From NCBI RefSeq assembly GCF_022760835.1, contig NZ_JAKTNQ010000003.1, positions 1 to 64,000 on the forward strand: DNA of 64,000 nucleotides. The letters are read 5' to 3'. Made by a program: the position numbers and the translations under genes. Shown in pieces: positions 26,698 through 36,110 of the stretch. Origin of the DNA: Thermus altitudinis. Its GTDB lineage: Bacteria > Deinococcota > Deinococci > Deinococcales > Thermaceae. Under the pieces are notes generated by a model. That model saw nothing but the letters and a program-made list of their open reading frames with translations, had not been told where the DNA came from and made no database searches. The first letter of the stretch is position 1; every line of letters starts with the position of its first letter.

Positions 26698-27147
26698 ATG
26701 AGAAGGTTTCTTTGGACTCTAGTGGGAATGATGGTTTTATCTTATGGCCTAGCTCAAACTCCGGGCTTGGGTTTTTACTCATCTAGTTTCTTCACGCCTA
26801 TCGGTGTCCAGTATCAGAGCGGTATCTTGCGCTTGGGGCTAGGCCCTGCCATCATGGTCGGGGGTATTGGAGGAGATGTCGCTTTCATCCTGGGCAAAGA
26901 TAGCTTGTCTTCCTCTCCGGGCCCAGGGATGATTCGGTACTACGGTTTTGGCTTGGGGGTGAGCGCCAATCTGAGTGGGCGTTCGTTTGTGATATTTCCT
27001 CACGGCTTTATGGGTACGGAGGTTCAGCTTCCTGACCCAGCGATTAGTACCTACCTTGAAACTGGGCTCGGTGTCTCTACCTGGCTCGGTGACAATGCGT
27101 TTGTGATCCCGTTCGCATACGCGCGCGTAGGGGTAATCCTAAGGTAA
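26698..27147 (+). CDS. Putative small outer-membrane beta-barrel protein
   Basis: The 149-residue product has a signal peptide (residues 1-20, ending SYGLAQ). The mature chain consists of alternating hydrophobic, Gly- and aromatic-rich strands (LGFYSSSFFTPIGVQYQSG, YYGFGLGVSANLSG, YLETGLGVSTWLG), and ends with a strand-like YARVGVILR. This is the pattern of a small barrel of about eight strands; Thermus has an outer membrane. I recognise no family. It has its own promoter and lower GC than its neighbours, which may indicate recent acquisition. Confidence 0.5.
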   Translation: MRRFLWTLVGMMVLSYGLAQTPGLGFYSSSFFTPIGVQYQSGILRLGLGPAIMVGGIGGDVAFILGKDSLSSSPGPGMIRYYGFGLGVSANLSGRSFVIFPHGFMGTEVQLPDPAISTYLETGLGVSTWLGDNAFVIPFAYARVGVILR

Positions 27148-27169
27148 GCTTGCCGTTACCATAGAGGAG

Positions 27170-27742
27170 ATGCGTACGCGTCTCCTCTTTCTTCTTTTCC
27201 TTCTGGCTTCCTGCGCTCGGCCGGATACCGCTTCCCCCGAGATAGGGTTGGTGGAGCCCTTGGGTGGGGCAGTGGCCCCGGGAAAGGAGCTCAGGGTTCA
27301 GGGGTATGCCTTTGACCCCGCGGGGGTAGTAAAGGTCCAGGCCAACGGGCAGGAGGTCTTGCTCCCTGAGGAGAGGGGCAAGCGCCTGGTCCATTTCCGC
27401 TTCCGCCTCCAGGCCCCGGCCTCGGGAAAGGTGGAGCTTCTTCTGGAGGCCGAGGACGCGCGGGGAAACCGGGGGGAGAAGCGGGTCCCCTTGGTGTTGG
27501 ATGCCGTGCCCCCCCGCATCGTGGTGGAAAGGGTGGAGAGGGAAGGCGGCTTGTACCGGGTGTACGGACGGGTGGAGGACAACGTCCAGGTGGACCGGGT
27601 GGTGGTTCAGGTGGGCGGTCGCTACAGTCCCCTTTCCCTTCCCAAGGAGGCCTCGGTGGCCTTTTCTGCAGAGGTGCCCGCTGGGGCTATGCTGCTTGCG
27701 GTAGACGCTGCTGGTAACCGTACGGGCCGGCGCATTCCATAG
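27170..27742 (+). CDS. Lipoprotein with Ig-like domains, unknown function
   Basis: The 190-residue product has a lipoprotein signal (LLFLLASC, lipid-anchored Cys15). The mature part consists of one or two Ig/Big-type beta-sandwich domains with phrases such as VQGYAFDPAGVVKVQANG, EDARGNRGEKRV and AVDAAGNRTG. These are typical surface or envelope adhesion modules. A TACCAT box lies 7 nt before the ATG. It probably sits in the envelope; partner unknown. Confidence 0.6.
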   Translation: MRTRLLFLLFLLASCARPDTASPEIGLVEPLGGAVAPGKELRVQGYAFDPAGVVKVQANGQEVLLPEERGKRLVHFRFRLQAPASGKVELLLEAEDARGNRGEKRVPLVLDAVPPRIVVERVEREGGLYRVYGRVEDNVQVDRVVVQVGGRYSPLSLPKEASVAFSAEVPAGAMLLAVDAAGNRTGRRIP

Positions 27743-27770
27743 GGGTAGGTATGGTACACTCCTTGGGGTT

Positions 27771-28049
27771 ATGGGGCGGAGCGGCGACACCTTGGCGGAC
27801 CTGGCCCGGGCCTTGAGGGGTACGCCCCTCGAGGCCAGCCAGGTCCCCAGGTTTCGCGAGATCGCCAGGCTTCTTCACCGGCTTCCCCCTGGGCGGGAAC
27901 GGGATGGGCTTCTGGCGGTGGCCTACCTTAGGCTTTACCAGCTTTTAGGTCAAGAAGAGGATTATTTGAGAGGTTACAGCTATGCGCGCACCTCGCAGCT
28001 GGAGCCCGTGCGGCTTCTGGGCGAGCGTCTCGGGGAGGAAAGGGCGTGA
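27771..28049 (+). CDS. Small helical protein of unknown function
   Basis: The 92-residue, mostly helical and charged product ([36 protein letters not shown]) has no signal peptide or membrane helix. TACACT (27755-27760) is a possible -10 box 10 nt before ATG. The stop overlaps the GTG start of the next gene (GTGA), so the two are translated together. No family recognised; the tandem helices are TPR-like at most. Confidence 0.55.
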   Translation: MGRSGDTLADLARALRGTPLEASQVPRFREIARLLHRLPPGRERDGLLAVAYLRLYQLLGQEEDYLRGYSYARTSQLEPVRLLGERLGEERA

Positions 28050-28483
28050 AAGAGCTTTTGGGCTTGCTGGCGGTTTGGAGCATTGTCCTCTCGGGGTTGG
28101 CGCTACTGGCGGGGGTTGCCCTGATCAAAAGGGGGAAGAGGGTCTGGCATCACCGGGCCATGCTTACGGCCACCTTCCTAGCCCTTATTTTCCTGGTCTT
28201 TTACCTGGCCAAGTGGGCCCTTCACGGCACCACCGCCTACGGGGGGCCTGAGGCCTGGCGGGGTGCCTACTACTTCCTGCTCATCACCCACACCCTCCTG
28301 GCCGCCCTCAACGGACCCTTGGCCCTTTATGTGATCTGGCGGGCCTTTAGGGGGGAGTTCGTTCTGCACAAGCGTTGGGCCAGGGTGCTGGTGCCCATCT
28401 GGCTGTACGTGGCCGCATCGGGTTGGGTCATTTACCTCGTGCTGAAGCGGTACGGGGTAGAAATGGGAACTATCGCTTTCTAG
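28046..28483 (+). CDS. DUF420 membrane protein (YozB/CtaG-associated type)
   Basis: The 145-residue protein has four transmembrane helices with conserved His residues at helix edges ([34 protein letters not shown]). This His pattern and length match DUF420, a family often found near cytochrome oxidase assembly genes. It may bind haem or metal, but function is not established. Its end overlaps the convergent minC gene by 14 bp. Confidence 0.7.
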   Translation: MKELLGLLAVWSIVLSGLALLAGVALIKRGKRVWHHRAMLTATFLALIFLVFYLAKWALHGTTAYGGPEAWRGAYYFLLITHTLLAALNGPLALYVIWRAFRGEFVLHKRWARVLVPIWLYVAASGWVIYLVLKRYGVEMGTIAF

Positions 28484-28997
28484 CCGGTTCCACCACGATG
28501 GTTCCTTCCTGGACCCGGGCGATCTCAGGGCCCCGTGTGTCAAGGCCCTCCGGGGCTTGGGCCAGGTGGGGGCCGATGCGCACCTGCTTGGCGGCCAGTT
28601 CCAGGGCAAAGATGAAGCGCTCCGCGTCCCCCCCTGCCCCTGCATGGGCCAGACCCCGCAGTTTGCCCACCACGATCACGTCCCCCCCCGCCACCACCTC
28701 GGCTCCCGGGTTCACATCGCCCAGGATCACCACGGTGCCGGGGTGTTCCACCCGTTCCCCGGAGCGAAGGGTTTTGCTGAGGACCAGGGTACCGGCGGGG
28801 GGGCGGTTTCGGGGAGGGACTAGGGTGAGGGGCCGGCCCAGCTCCAGTAAGGCTTGGAGCACGTTCCCGGGTACGGGCCCGGCCACCTCCACCTCGAGGG
28901 GAAGGTCTTCCGGTAGCTTGAGGTTTCGGATTTCTTCCGGGGTTTCTCCCCCGTCCAAGCGTAGGGCTAGGGCCTTGGGGGTGGCGCGGAGCCGCAT
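28470..28997 (-). CDS. minC: Septum-site-determining protein MinC
   Basis: The 175-residue product has a short N-terminal domain (residues 1-65) and the right-handed beta-helix C-domain: [23 protein letters not shown] then [21 protein letters not shown], the MinC signature. MinC blocks FtsZ away from midcell, normally recruited by MinD. minD is not next to it here; the gene is the last of the minus-strand cell-shape set and starts 10 bp after mrdA. Confidence 0.9.
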   Translation of the reverse strand: MRLRATPKALALRLDGGETPEEIRNLKLPEDLPLEVEVAGPVPGNVLQALLELGRPLTLVPPRNRPPAGTLVLSKTLRSGERVEHPGTVVILGDVNPGAEVVAGGDVIVVGKLRGLAHAGAGGDAERFIFALELAAKQVRIGPHLAQAPEGLDTRGPEIARVQEGTIVVEPARKR

Positions 28998-29006
28998 GGG
29001 GTTATT

Positions 29007-30752
29007 CTACCTGGCCTGGGCCTCCTCTACCCGCCAGTAAGCGGCCATCACCTTGCGCACGGCAGGAAGGGCCACGCGGCTTCCCTCGCCCCCGTTCTCA
29101 AAGAAGGCCACCACCACCAGTGGAGGATAAGGGGAGGTGGGGTCGGTGGGGCCATAGCCCATATACCAGGCGTGTTCCAGGCCTGCCCGCTTGCCTGGGG
29201 TTTCCGCGGTACCTGTTTTGCCACCCGTGGGCACGGGGAAGTTCCCAAGGACATGGCGGGCCGTACCTTGCTCCACCGTTTTTCGTAATCCGTCCTGGAG
29301 AATCCCCCAAAAACGCCCAGGTACCGGCTCAAGCTTGGGCCTAGTCTCCACCTGACCGATGCGCTTGACCAGATGAAGGCTGGGCTTTAGCCCGGAGTTG
29401 GCGATGGTGGAAAGCATGCGCGCCACCTGGGCTGGGGTGGCCAGGATGGCTCCCTGGCCAATGGCCAGGGAGAGGGTTTCGCCAGGGTACCAGGGTTCCT
29501 TCAGGGCTTCCCGCTTCCAGGCCCGGGTCGGGAGAAGCCCGGTCCGTTCCGCCACCTCCAAGCCTGTGGCCTCCCCAAGGCCCAGGAGCTTAGCCCTGGC
29601 CGCCAGGCGGTCCACCACCCCTAGGGGGTCCTGAGCCACCGCCTGGTAGTACCAGGTGTTGCAGCTCCAGGCGATGGCCTCTTTCACGGTCATAGGCCCC
29701 ATGTCCCACGTGGCCCAGTTGCGGCGCACCTGGCCGCCAAAGACGATATAGGGGCTACACCGGTAGGGAGTGGAGGGGCTCACATACTCCTCCTCCAGAA
29801 GCGCGTAGCTAGTGGCTAACTTGAAGGTAGAACCGGGAGCATAGGGTTGGACGGCCCGGTTGAGAAGAGGAAGGTCTTTGTCGGTCAAAAGGGCTTGCAC
29901 TTCGGGCGGGACGGGTCGTTTGGCGAAGAGGCCTGGGTCAAAGGAAGGGGCGCTGGCCATGGCCAGGACCTCCCCTGTTTTGGGGTTCACGGCCACGATG
30001 GCCCCCTTGGGCCGGGTGGCGGGAGGAAGGCCCTTGGCTCTCCGTCCGGCGTTGATGTCGGCCAAGGCTTCTTCCAAGGCCTTTTCCGCAGCCCTTTGCA
30101 GGTCCAGATCCAGGGTCAGGACCACGTCCTGCCCCGGGCTAGGCTCCTCCAGGATGTTTTCCCTGAGGCGTTCCCCCCGGACGTTGACCTCCACCGCCTT
30201 CAGGCCGCGCTTGCCCCTCAGGTAGGGCTCGAGGGCCGCCTCGAGGCCCGCTTGGCCCACCTGCTCGTCGGGGCTGTATCCCCGCTTCACCTGCTCGGCG
30301 TTGGCCTGAAGCACATACCCGAGGACGGGCCCCGAGATGGGGTTGGGGTAGTGGCGCTCAATCCGCTCCACCAGCCTGAGGTTTTTCTGTCCGGCGGTGA
30401 TCTCTGCCAGGGTGGGAAGCAGGTATTCAGGCACTCCTGCTTTCAGGACCTGGGGGCCCTCTACCTTGGGAAGCTCCCGCAGGCCTAAAAGGGGTAGAAG
30501 CCTCTCGGCAAAGGCCACCTCCCCCCCTTCGTAAACCAGGTCCACCACCAGCCGGTCCTGGGCGATCACCCGGCCCTTGCGGTCCAGGATGCGGCCCCGG
30601 GGAGCGGGTAGGCCCTCGGTCTTCAGGTAGTTGCCTTGGCTCCGCAGGGCGTACTTCTCATGCTGCAGAACTTGCAGGTGCCAGGCCCTTAAGGCCAGGA
30701 GGCCGAAGGCCAGGAGAAAGAAGAGCATGAGGGCGTAAAGCCTGCTGGTCAT
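29007..30752 (-). CDS. mrdA: Penicillin-binding protein 2 (elongasome transpeptidase)
   Basis: The 581-residue product starts at ATG 30752, overlapping the mreD stop as ATGA; longer readings are Pro-rich shadow sequence. One N-terminal membrane helix (residues 8-24) and a PBP dimerisation region lead into the transpeptidase domain with PGSTFKLA (active Ser), SCN and GGKTGTAE. PBP2 crosslinks lateral-wall peptidoglycan with RodA and MreCD. mreD-mrdA-minC are contiguous. Confidence 0.93.
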   Translation of the reverse strand: MTSRLYALMLFFLLAFGLLALRAWHLQVLQHEKYALRSQGNYLKTEGLPAPRGRILDRKGRVIAQDRLVVDLVYEGGEVAFAERLLPLLGLRELPKVEGPQVLKAGVPEYLLPTLAEITAGQKNLRLVERIERHYPNPISGPVLGYVLQANAEQVKRGYSPDEQVGQAGLEAALEPYLRGKRGLKAVEVNVRGERLRENILEEPSPGQDVVLTLDLDLQRAAEKALEEALADINAGRRAKGLPPATRPKGAIVAVNPKTGEVLAMASAPSFDPGLFAKRPVPPEVQALLTDKDLPLLNRAVQPYAPGSTFKLATSYALLEEEYVSPSTPYRCSPYIVFGGQVRRNWATWDMGPMTVKEAIAWSCNTWYYQAVAQDPLGVVDRLAARAKLLGLGEATGLEVAERTGLLPTRAWKREALKEPWYPGETLSLAIGQGAILATPAQVARMLSTIANSGLKPSLHLVKRIGQVETRPKLEPVPGRFWGILQDGLRKTVEQGTARHVLGNFPVPTGGKTGTAETPGKRAGLEHAWYMGYGPTDPTSPYPPLVVVAFFENGGEGSRVALPAVRKVMAAYWRVEEAQAR

Positions 30753-31207
30753 GGTCGTCGGGGAGGCGGCAGGAGGCGCCACGCCAGGAGGGCCAAGGGA
30801 AGGGTGAGGAGGCCCTCGAGGAGAAGGTCTAGGGGCAAGAAGGCGGGAAGTTCCAGGCGCAGCCAGTAGGCTACCAGGAAGTAGCCCGCCCACTTGGCGG
30901 AAAAGGCCCAGATGAAGGAGAAGAGGATCCCAGGAGCCTCCCCCGGGGCCAGGCGGCGGCTCGCCGCATAATAGGCGTAGCTGGCGCTTAAAAGCCCTAC
31001 CGCATGGAGACCCAAAAGCCCATATCCCAGGAGGTCTTGCACAAGCCCCAGGAAAAAGGCCCAGGGGAGGCCCAGGTAGTAGGGAAGGCTTCGGGCGTAG
31101 AGGAGGGCCAGGACCAGGAAGAGGTCCGGGGCCATCAGCCCCTGAGGCCAAAGGGCCCCTAGGAATCCGGAGAGGGCGAGGGTGATCAGGAGCAAAAGGC
31201 CCATCAT
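30749..31207 (-). CDS. mreD: Rod-shape-determining protein MreD
   Basis: The 152-residue, very hydrophobic protein has about five helices. Its segment ARSLPYYLGLPWAFFLGLVQDLLGYGLLGLHAVGLL is the typical MreD motif around G-x-x-x-D. Both its ends overlap neighbours by 4 bp (ATGA), so mreC, mreD and mrdA are translationally coupled. Confidence 0.88.
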   Translation of the reverse strand: MMGLLLLITLALSGFLGALWPQGLMAPDLFLVLALLYARSLPYYLGLPWAFFLGLVQDLLGYGLLGLHAVGLLSASYAYYAASRRLAPGEAPGILFSFIWAFSAKWAGYFLVAYWLRLELPAFLPLDLLLEGLLTLPLALLAWRLLPPPRRP

Positions 31208-31992
31208 AACGGCCTCAGCACGATAACCTCTTCCAATAGGGATAGCTCCACCAGGGGCCTGACCCAGGCCCGTAGCTTTAATCCACCTTGGACGCGCTCC
31301 ACACGTTCCACCCGGCCCACGGGGAGGCCATCGGGGAAAAGGCCCAGGGGGGCTCCGGTGAGGAGCAGATCCCCCGGGGCCACCTTGACCGTGGGGGGGA
31401 ACTCCGCCAGCAGGTGGTCAGGGGGAACACCCCGGGCTATCCCCCGTCCCGGGGCCTTCTCCGGCCGCACGCCCACCTGGCTTTCCGGGTCCAGAAGGGT
31501 ACGCACCAGGGCTCGGCGTTCCTCCACCTCCACGATGAGCCCCACCAGCCCCTCCGGAGCGGTCACCGGCATACCCACCCGGAGGCCATCCCGTTCCCCT
31601 AGGCCCAGGATAAGCCGGCGGTAAAGCCCGGAAAGGTCCTCCCCCACCACTGGGGCCACCGCCACCACCCCGGGGGCCTGGGTGGCCTGGACCTTGAGGG
31701 CCCGGGAGAGGCGCGCCACCTCGAGGCGAAGCCTCCGATTCTCGCTTTCCAGTTGGGACAGCCGCGCCTTTAGGGCTCGGTTTTCCGCGAAGAGGTCTTG
31801 GCGGTTGAGGAGGGCGGTCAGAGCGGCCCGCAGGTTCTGCCCTAGGCGGTGGCCCAAGGTGGGAAGGGGGGCGGTGAGGGGGGAAAGGGTTAGGGCCAGG
31901 CGGGGGGCAAGGGGGCGCGTTAAGGCGGCCATGGCCAGGCCCAAAGCCAAGAGGAGGAGGAAAAGCCCCCGGCGCAGGGCCACTTCCCTCAT
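31204..31992 (-). CDS. mreC: Rod-shape-determining protein MreC
   Basis: The 262-residue product has an N-terminal membrane anchor (residues 8-24), a coiled coil (about 65-100, [19 protein letters not shown]) and the two-lobed periplasmic beta domain with [26 protein letters not shown]. MreC links MreB filaments to PBP2. mreB, often directly upstream, is absent; maf takes that place and overlaps by 4 bp. Confidence 0.92.
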   Translation of the reverse strand: MREVALRRGLFLLLLALGLAMAALTRPLAPRLALTLSPLTAPLPTLGHRLGQNLRAALTALLNRQDLFAENRALKARLSQLESENRRLRLEVARLSRALKVQATQAPGVVAVAPVVGEDLSGLYRRLILGLGERDGLRVGMPVTAPEGLVGLIVEVEERRALVRTLLDPESQVGVRPEKAPGRGIARGVPPDHLLAEFPPTVKVAPGDLLLTGAPLGLFPDGLPVGRVERVERVQGGLKLRAWVRPLVELSLLEEVIVLRPL

Positions 31993-32564
31993 GGCCTAAA
32001 CCCCCTCTCCCAAAGGAGAGCAAAAACCCGGGCCACAGGCAGGCCCACCACCGTGTAGAAATCCCCCTCGATCCCCTGCAAAAGGGCCATTCCCAAGCCC
32101 TGGGCCCCGTAGCCCCCCGCCTTGTCCAGGCCCTCGCCGCTTTGCACGTACCAGGCGATCTCCTCTTCGGAAAGCCTGCGGAAGCGCACCTGGGTGGTGT
32201 GCACCTCCGCCACCAGGTCGCCTGGGGTACGCAGGTAGATGGCGGTGTGGACCCGGTGGGTTCTGCCGGAAAGGAGGCGGAGGAAGAGGTGGTTTTCCGC
32301 CCGATCCTTGGGTTTCCCGAGCACCCGCCCTTCCAGGTCCACCACGGTATCCGCCGCCAGTACCCACTCCCCTGGCACCGCTTCCCCCTTGCGCCGGGCC
32401 AGGGCCAGGGCCAGCTCCTTGGGGTCTAGGGGGAGGCTTTCCCCTTTCTCTTCCACCCCAGGGGGGACCACCCTTAAAGGGAAGCCCAGGGCCTCGAGGA
32501 GGGCCCTACGCCTCGGACTACCCGAGGCTAGGGTGAGCACTAAAGGGGCGTTCCTTCCTGCCAT
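31989..32564 (-). CDS. maf: Maf-family nucleotide pyrophosphatase
   Basis: The 191-residue product has the N-terminal [18 protein letters not shown] and [16 protein letters not shown] motifs, and [15 protein letters not shown] near the C-terminus, the core of Maf/YhdE pyrophosphatases that remove modified dTTP/UTP. It often lies beside mreBCD. It overlaps both neighbours, mreC by 4 bp and the phospholipase D-like gene by 25 bp. Confidence 0.92.
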   Translation of the reverse strand: MAGRNAPLVLTLASGSPRRRALLEALGFPLRVVPPGVEEKGESLPLDPKELALALARRKGEAVPGEWVLAADTVVDLEGRVLGKPKDRAENHLFLRLLSGRTHRVHTAIYLRTPGDLVAEVHTTQVRFRRLSEEEIAWYVQSGEGLDKAGGYGAQGLGMALLQGIEGDFYTVVGLPVARVFALLWERGFRP

Positions 32565-33697
32565 AGCCTCAGGAACTCCTGCCGGTAGCGCTCGGCCAGG
32601 GAGGGGCTTTTTAGGATGAGGAGATTTTCGTTGTTTACCTGCCAGGCCCTGGCGGTGAAGTTGTAGCTACCCGTGACCGCCCAGGTACCGTCTATCACCA
32701 TGACCTTGTGGTGCAGGGTGTAAGGGTTGCCATCCTTGCGCACCGCTACCCCGGCCCGGAGGAGGTCGTCTTCCCGGCTATCCCGGAGGTTGCGGGTTTC
32801 CAGGAGGACCTGCACCCCCACCCCTCTCCTCTGGGCCTGGACCAAGGCCTTCACCACCTCCTGGTCCGTGAGGACGAAGGCCGCCACCAGAATCTCTTCC
32901 CTGGCCGCTTTTAGCCTTTCCAGGAGGGCTCCTCGCGCCATTGGACCCCCTCTTGGGCTGAAATAGGCGGTGCCCTCCAGGGAGAGGTTTTCGTCTGTAA
33001 GGGCGAAGGCCACGGGCTCTCCCAAGCCCTCCTTGTTGCCGCCAAAAAGGGCTTGGAACTCCTTGGCGTATCCCTGGGCCAGGGTGGGGGACGGAAGGAG
33101 AAGGCTATTCTCGTTGTTGCGGGCGAAGGCGTTCCAGGTCATGTTGGTGCTCCCAGTCCAGACCGCCTTGCCGTCCACCACCAGGAACTTATGGTGCATG
33201 AAGCCCTCCCGTTCGTCAAAGCAGACGGGAATGCCTGCGATCTCTTCGCAATCCAAGGATAGGGGCTTAACCCGTTGCCTCAGGGCTTCCTGGGGCACCC
33301 TGGGAGTTTCCCCCTGTTGGCCCAAGGCGGCTCCCACCAGGTAGCGGCGAAAATCGCTTCGGTAATCGCTTTCCCCGTACACCCTGATCCTTACCCCTCG
33401 CTCCTTGGCCCGCAGGAGGGCCCTGGCGATCTCCAGGTCGCGAAACTCGTAAAAGGCGCCCTCCAGGCTTTCCTTGGCCCCGGTTATGAGGGCCACGAGG
33501 CGGGCCTTGGCGGCCTCCCCCTCCTGGGGCATGAAATAGACCTCAACCCCTCCCCGTTCCGCCTGGGCGGGGGAGGAAACCGGGCCTGGGCGGAGCTCCT
33601 GGAAAAGCCAAAGGAGGAGAATGACCAGGAGGAGCACGTACCCCGGAAGTCCGGCCAGGGTGGATTTTCGCCGCCGCCTTTTAGTACCCATCCCCAC
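32540..33697 (-). CDS. Membrane-anchored phospholipase D-like protein with two HKD motifs
   Basis: The 385-residue product has a basic N-terminus and one membrane helix (residues 18-36), then two PLD domains. Each keeps the full H-x-K-x4-D plus G-S-x-N signature: [18 protein letters not shown] and [18 protein letters not shown]. The family includes phosphatidyl transferases and nucleases. An envelope location next to cell-shape genes suggests lipid work, but a periplasmic nuclease (Nuc-like) role is equally possible. Confidence 0.82.
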   Translation of the reverse strand: MGMGTKRRRRKSTLAGLPGYVLLLVILLLWLFQELRPGPVSSPAQAERGGVEVYFMPQEGEAAKARLVALITGAKESLEGAFYEFRDLEIARALLRAKERGVRIRVYGESDYRSDFRRYLVGAALGQQGETPRVPQEALRQRVKPLSLDCEEIAGIPVCFDEREGFMHHKFLVVDGKAVWTGSTNMTWNAFARNNENSLLLPSPTLAQGYAKEFQALFGGNKEGLGEPVAFALTDENLSLEGTAYFSPRGGPMARGALLERLKAAREEILVAAFVLTDQEVVKALVQAQRRGVGVQVLLETRNLRDSREDDLLRAGVAVRKDGNPYTLHHKVMVIDGTWAVTGSYNFTARAWQVNNENLLILKSPSLAERYRQEFLRLWQEGTPL

Positions 33698-34340
33698 TTT
33701 CCCCTTTCACCAGGGCTACCCCGCTGGAGGTGCCCAGCCGGGTGGCCCCTGCTTCCAGAAGCTTGCGGGCCATCTTCGGGTCACGGATGCCGCCTGCCGC
33801 CTTCACCTGGGCCCGGCCCTGGGCTATGGTTACCAGGAGTTCCACATCCTCGAGGCTGGCTCCCCGGGGCCCAAAGCCGGTGGAGGTCTTCAGGAAGTCG
33901 GCCCCACCCCGGATGGCGGCCTCGGCCAGGGCTTCTAAAGCCTTGGGGGTGAAGTGGCCTGTTTCCAGAATCACCTTAAGGACGGTACCCGGCACCGCTT
34001 GGCGGACGGCGCGGACTTCTCCCTCTACATAGGCGTAGTCCTGGGCCAGGGCCCGGCCCAGGTGGATCACCATGTCCACCTCATGGGCTCCATGGGCGAA
34101 GGCTATGGCCGCCTCGAGGGCCTTGACCTCCTGGGTTTGGTAGCCCAAGGGGAAGCCCACCACGGTCACCAAGCGAAAGGGGGCATGGGGGTAACGCTCC
34201 CGCACCAAGGGGACGTAGGACGGGGGGATACAGAGGCCGAAAAACCCGTATTCCAGGGCTTCTTCCGCCACCTTTAGGATCGCTTCGGGGGTGGCGGTGG
34301 GTTGTAGAAGGGTGTGGTCAATGTGGGCGGCCAGGTCCAT
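33681..34340 (-). CDS. deoC: Deoxyribose-phosphate aldolase
   Basis: The 219-residue TIM-barrel enzyme has the Schiff-base Lys151 in ADFLKTSTGF and Asp89 in EVDMVI. It splits 2-deoxyribose 5-phosphate to acetaldehyde and glyceraldehyde 3-phosphate. A TATGAT box (minus strand, 34354-34349) lies 8 nt before the ATG, a leaderless-type promoter for the whole deoC-PLD-maf-mreC-mreD-mrdA-minC run. It is divergent from ychF. Confidence 0.95.
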   Translation of the reverse strand: MDLAAHIDHTLLQPTATPEAILKVAEEALEYGFFGLCIPPSYVPLVRERYPHAPFRLVTVVGFPLGYQTQEVKALEAAIAFAHGAHEVDMVIHLGRALAQDYAYVEGEVRAVRQAVPGTVLKVILETGHFTPKALEALAEAAIRGGADFLKTSTGFGPRGASLEDVELLVTIAQGRAQVKAAGGIRDPKMARKLLEAGATRLGTSSGVALVKGESGDGY

Positions 34341-34368
34341 ACCCTGCCATCATACGCAAAGGGTGTGA

Positions 34369-34404
34369 TAGGATGAAAAGAGGCCCCTTGGTGGGGCTTT
34401 TTTT
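34369..34404 (+). terminator. Terminator-like hairpin in the ychF leader, right after its -10 box
   Basis: TAGGAT (34369-34374) is a possible -10 box for ychF. From 34381, AGGCCCC-TTGGT-GGGGCT followed by seven T forms an intrinsic-terminator-like hairpin ending at 34404. GAGGT (34405-34409) and ATG 34414 follow at once. No plus-strand gene ends upstream, because deoC is divergent, so the hairpin is not a normal gene terminator and may attenuate ychF. Confidence 0.55.
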
Positions 34405-34413
34405 GAGGTCAAG

Positions 34414-35538
34414 ATGCTGGCTGTGGGAATCGTCGGTCTACCCAACGTGGGCAAATCCACCCTCTTCAACGCCCTCACCCGGGCAAGGGCTGTGGCGGCC
34501 AACTACCCCTTCGCCACCATTGACAAGAACGTGGGGGTGGTGGCCTTGGAGGACCCAAGGCTTTACGCCTTGCAGAGGGTGTTTGCCAAGGGCGATAGGC
34601 TGCCTCCCGTGATCCCCACCCATGTGGAGTTTGTGGACATCGCTGGGTTGGTGAAGGGTGCCCATAGGGGGGAAGGCCTGGGCAACCAGTTCCTGGCCCA
34701 CATCCGCGAGGTGGCGGCCATCGCCCACGTGCTTCGCTGCTTTCCCGATCCCGATGTGGTGCACGTGATGGGCCGGGTGGATCCCCTGGGGGATGCCGAG
34801 GTGGTGGAAACCGAACTCCTTTTGGCTGACCTCGCCACCTGGGAAAGGCGTCTTGAACGGCTGCGGAAGGAGGCCCGGGCCAACCGGGACCTGGCTCCTG
34901 TCCTCGAGGTGGCGGAGGCCCTTTACGCCCACCTGCAGGAGGGGAAGCCCGCCCGCACCTTCCTGGGAAACGGGCAGGAGGGGGAGGATACCGAGCTCCG
35001 CCGCCTGCTCAGGGAAACCCCTCTCCTCACCGCCAAGCCGGTGATCTATGTGGCCAATGTGGGCGAAGAGGACCTGCCCGAAGGTGAGGATAACCCCCAT
35101 GTCCGGGCGGTCCGGGAAAAGGCCATGGCCGAGGGGGCGGAGGTGGTGGTGGTCTCGGCCCGTCTGGAGGCGGAACTGGCCGAGCTTTCTCCGGAGGAGG
35201 GGCAGGAGCTTCTCGCCGCCTATGGCTTGAGGGAAAGCGGCCTGCAACGCCTGGCCCAGGCGGGGTATAGGGCGCTTGGCCTCATCACCTTCTTCACCGC
35301 CGGGGAGAAGGAGGTGCGGGCCTGGACGGTGCGCCGCGGGACCAAGGCCCCCGAGGCGGCGGGGGAGATCCACTCCGACATGGAGAAGGGCTTCATCCGG
35401 GCTGAGGTCATCCCTTGGGAAAAGCTGGTGGAGGCTGGGGGATGGGCCAGGGCTAAGGAGAGGGGCTGGGTGCGCCTCGAGGGCAAGGATTACTTGGTGC
35501 AGGATGGGGATGTCCTCTACATTCTCTTTAACGTGTGA
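34414..35538 (+). CDS. ychF: Ribosome-binding ATPase YchF (OLA1 family)
   Basis: The 374-residue product has an Obg-type G domain with P-loop GLPNVGKST, switch [21 protein letters not shown] and a C-terminal TGS domain ([28 protein letters not shown]). YchF prefers ATP over GTP and binds ribosomes. Start ATG 34414 follows GAGGT at 34405. A hairpin with a T-run sits between the -10 box and the start. Confidence 0.95.
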   Translation: MLAVGIVGLPNVGKSTLFNALTRARAVAANYPFATIDKNVGVVALEDPRLYALQRVFAKGDRLPPVIPTHVEFVDIAGLVKGAHRGEGLGNQFLAHIREVAAIAHVLRCFPDPDVVHVMGRVDPLGDAEVVETELLLADLATWERRLERLRKEARANRDLAPVLEVAEALYAHLQEGKPARTFLGNGQEGEDTELRRLLRETPLLTAKPVIYVANVGEEDLPEGEDNPHVRAVREKAMAEGAEVVVVSARLEAELAELSPEEGQELLAAYGLRESGLQRLAQAGYRALGLITFFTAGEKEVRAWTVRRGTKAPEAAGEIHSDMEKGFIRAEVIPWEKLVEAGGWARAKERGWVRLEGKDYLVQDGDVLYILFNV

Positions 35539-35545
35539 GGGGGGT

Positions 35546-35574
35546 TTGACGGGAAAGGCCCGTTGCCCTACAAT
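35546..35574 (+). promoter_or_regulatory. Promoter of tRNA-Gln
   Basis: TTGACG (35546-35551), an ideal 17-bp spacer and TACAAT (35569-35574) lie 38 bp before the tRNA, as expected for a stable-RNA gene with a short 5' leader. Confidence 0.75.
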
Positions 35575-35612
35575 CTGGATGGCTTTGCCCCTTGGGGCAA
35601 GCGCCTGAATGC

Positions 35613-35686
35613 TGGGGCGTCGTCTAATGGCAGGACAGCGGACTTTGGATCCGCCGGTCGTGGTTCGAGTCCACGCGCCCCAGCCA
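35613..35686 (+). tRNA. tRNA-Gln (anticodon UUG)
   Basis: The 74-nt tRNA has acceptor stem TGGGGCG/CGCCCCA with discriminator G and an encoded CCA (35684-35686). The anticodon stem GCGGA/TCCGC encloses the loop CTTTGGA with anticodon TTG. The T-arm carries GGTTCGAGTCC. It stands alone between ychF and a receiver-domain gene. Confidence 0.95.
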
Positions 35687-35730
35687 AATCTTTTCATATC
35701 CTTTTCGCACCCCTTGGATAGACTGGCCCC

Positions 35731-36090
35731 GTGGCGACGGATTATCCGGGGCTTCTCCTATTAAGCCGCAACGAAGCCCTGCGGGCCTATGTGGACCTGG
35801 TGCTGTCCGAGAAGGGCATCCCTGTTCGCCACTTTGACCTGGCCCGGGAAGGGCTCTTTTGGCTATTGGACCACACGCCCCGGTATGTGCTTTTAGACCA
35901 GGATCTGGACGTGGACCCCTTTGCCGTGGCTGCCCGCATCCGGCATGTGCGCCGGCTTAAGGAGGTGCCCTTGGCGGTGCTCATAGAGCCCAACGAGAGG
36001 CTCAGGACCACCGCGGAGGTGGTGCGGGTGAGGGCCATAGAAAAACCCCTCACCCGGGACAAGCTCTTCGGCTTTTTGGGTTTGGGGTAG
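35731..36090 (+). CDS. Stand-alone receiver-like (response-regulator) protein
   Basis: The 119-residue product starts at GTG 35731, 6 nt after TAGACT (leaderless). The fold order matches a CheY-type receiver: LLLLSRNEALRAYVDLVL, a candidate phospho-acceptor Asp in YVLLDQDLDVDPF, and a late Lys in AIEKPL. The acidic pair usually found after beta1 is replaced by SRNE, so phosphorylation is doubtful. No output domain is attached. PBP1A follows 20 bp downstream. Confidence 0.6.
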   Translation: MATDYPGLLLLSRNEALRAYVDLVLSEKGIPVRHFDLAREGLFWLLDHTPRYVLLDQDLDVDPFAVAARIRHVRRLKEVPLAVLIEPNERLRTTAEVVRVRAIEKPLTRDKLFGFLGLG

Positions 36091-36110
36091 GCCCATGTAA
36101 ACTGAGGGGC

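Noticed and set aside
34438-35697. A long minus-strand open frame opposite ychF and across tRNA-Gln
   Set aside because: It would include the complement of a tRNA gene and has no protein-like motif; shadow frame.
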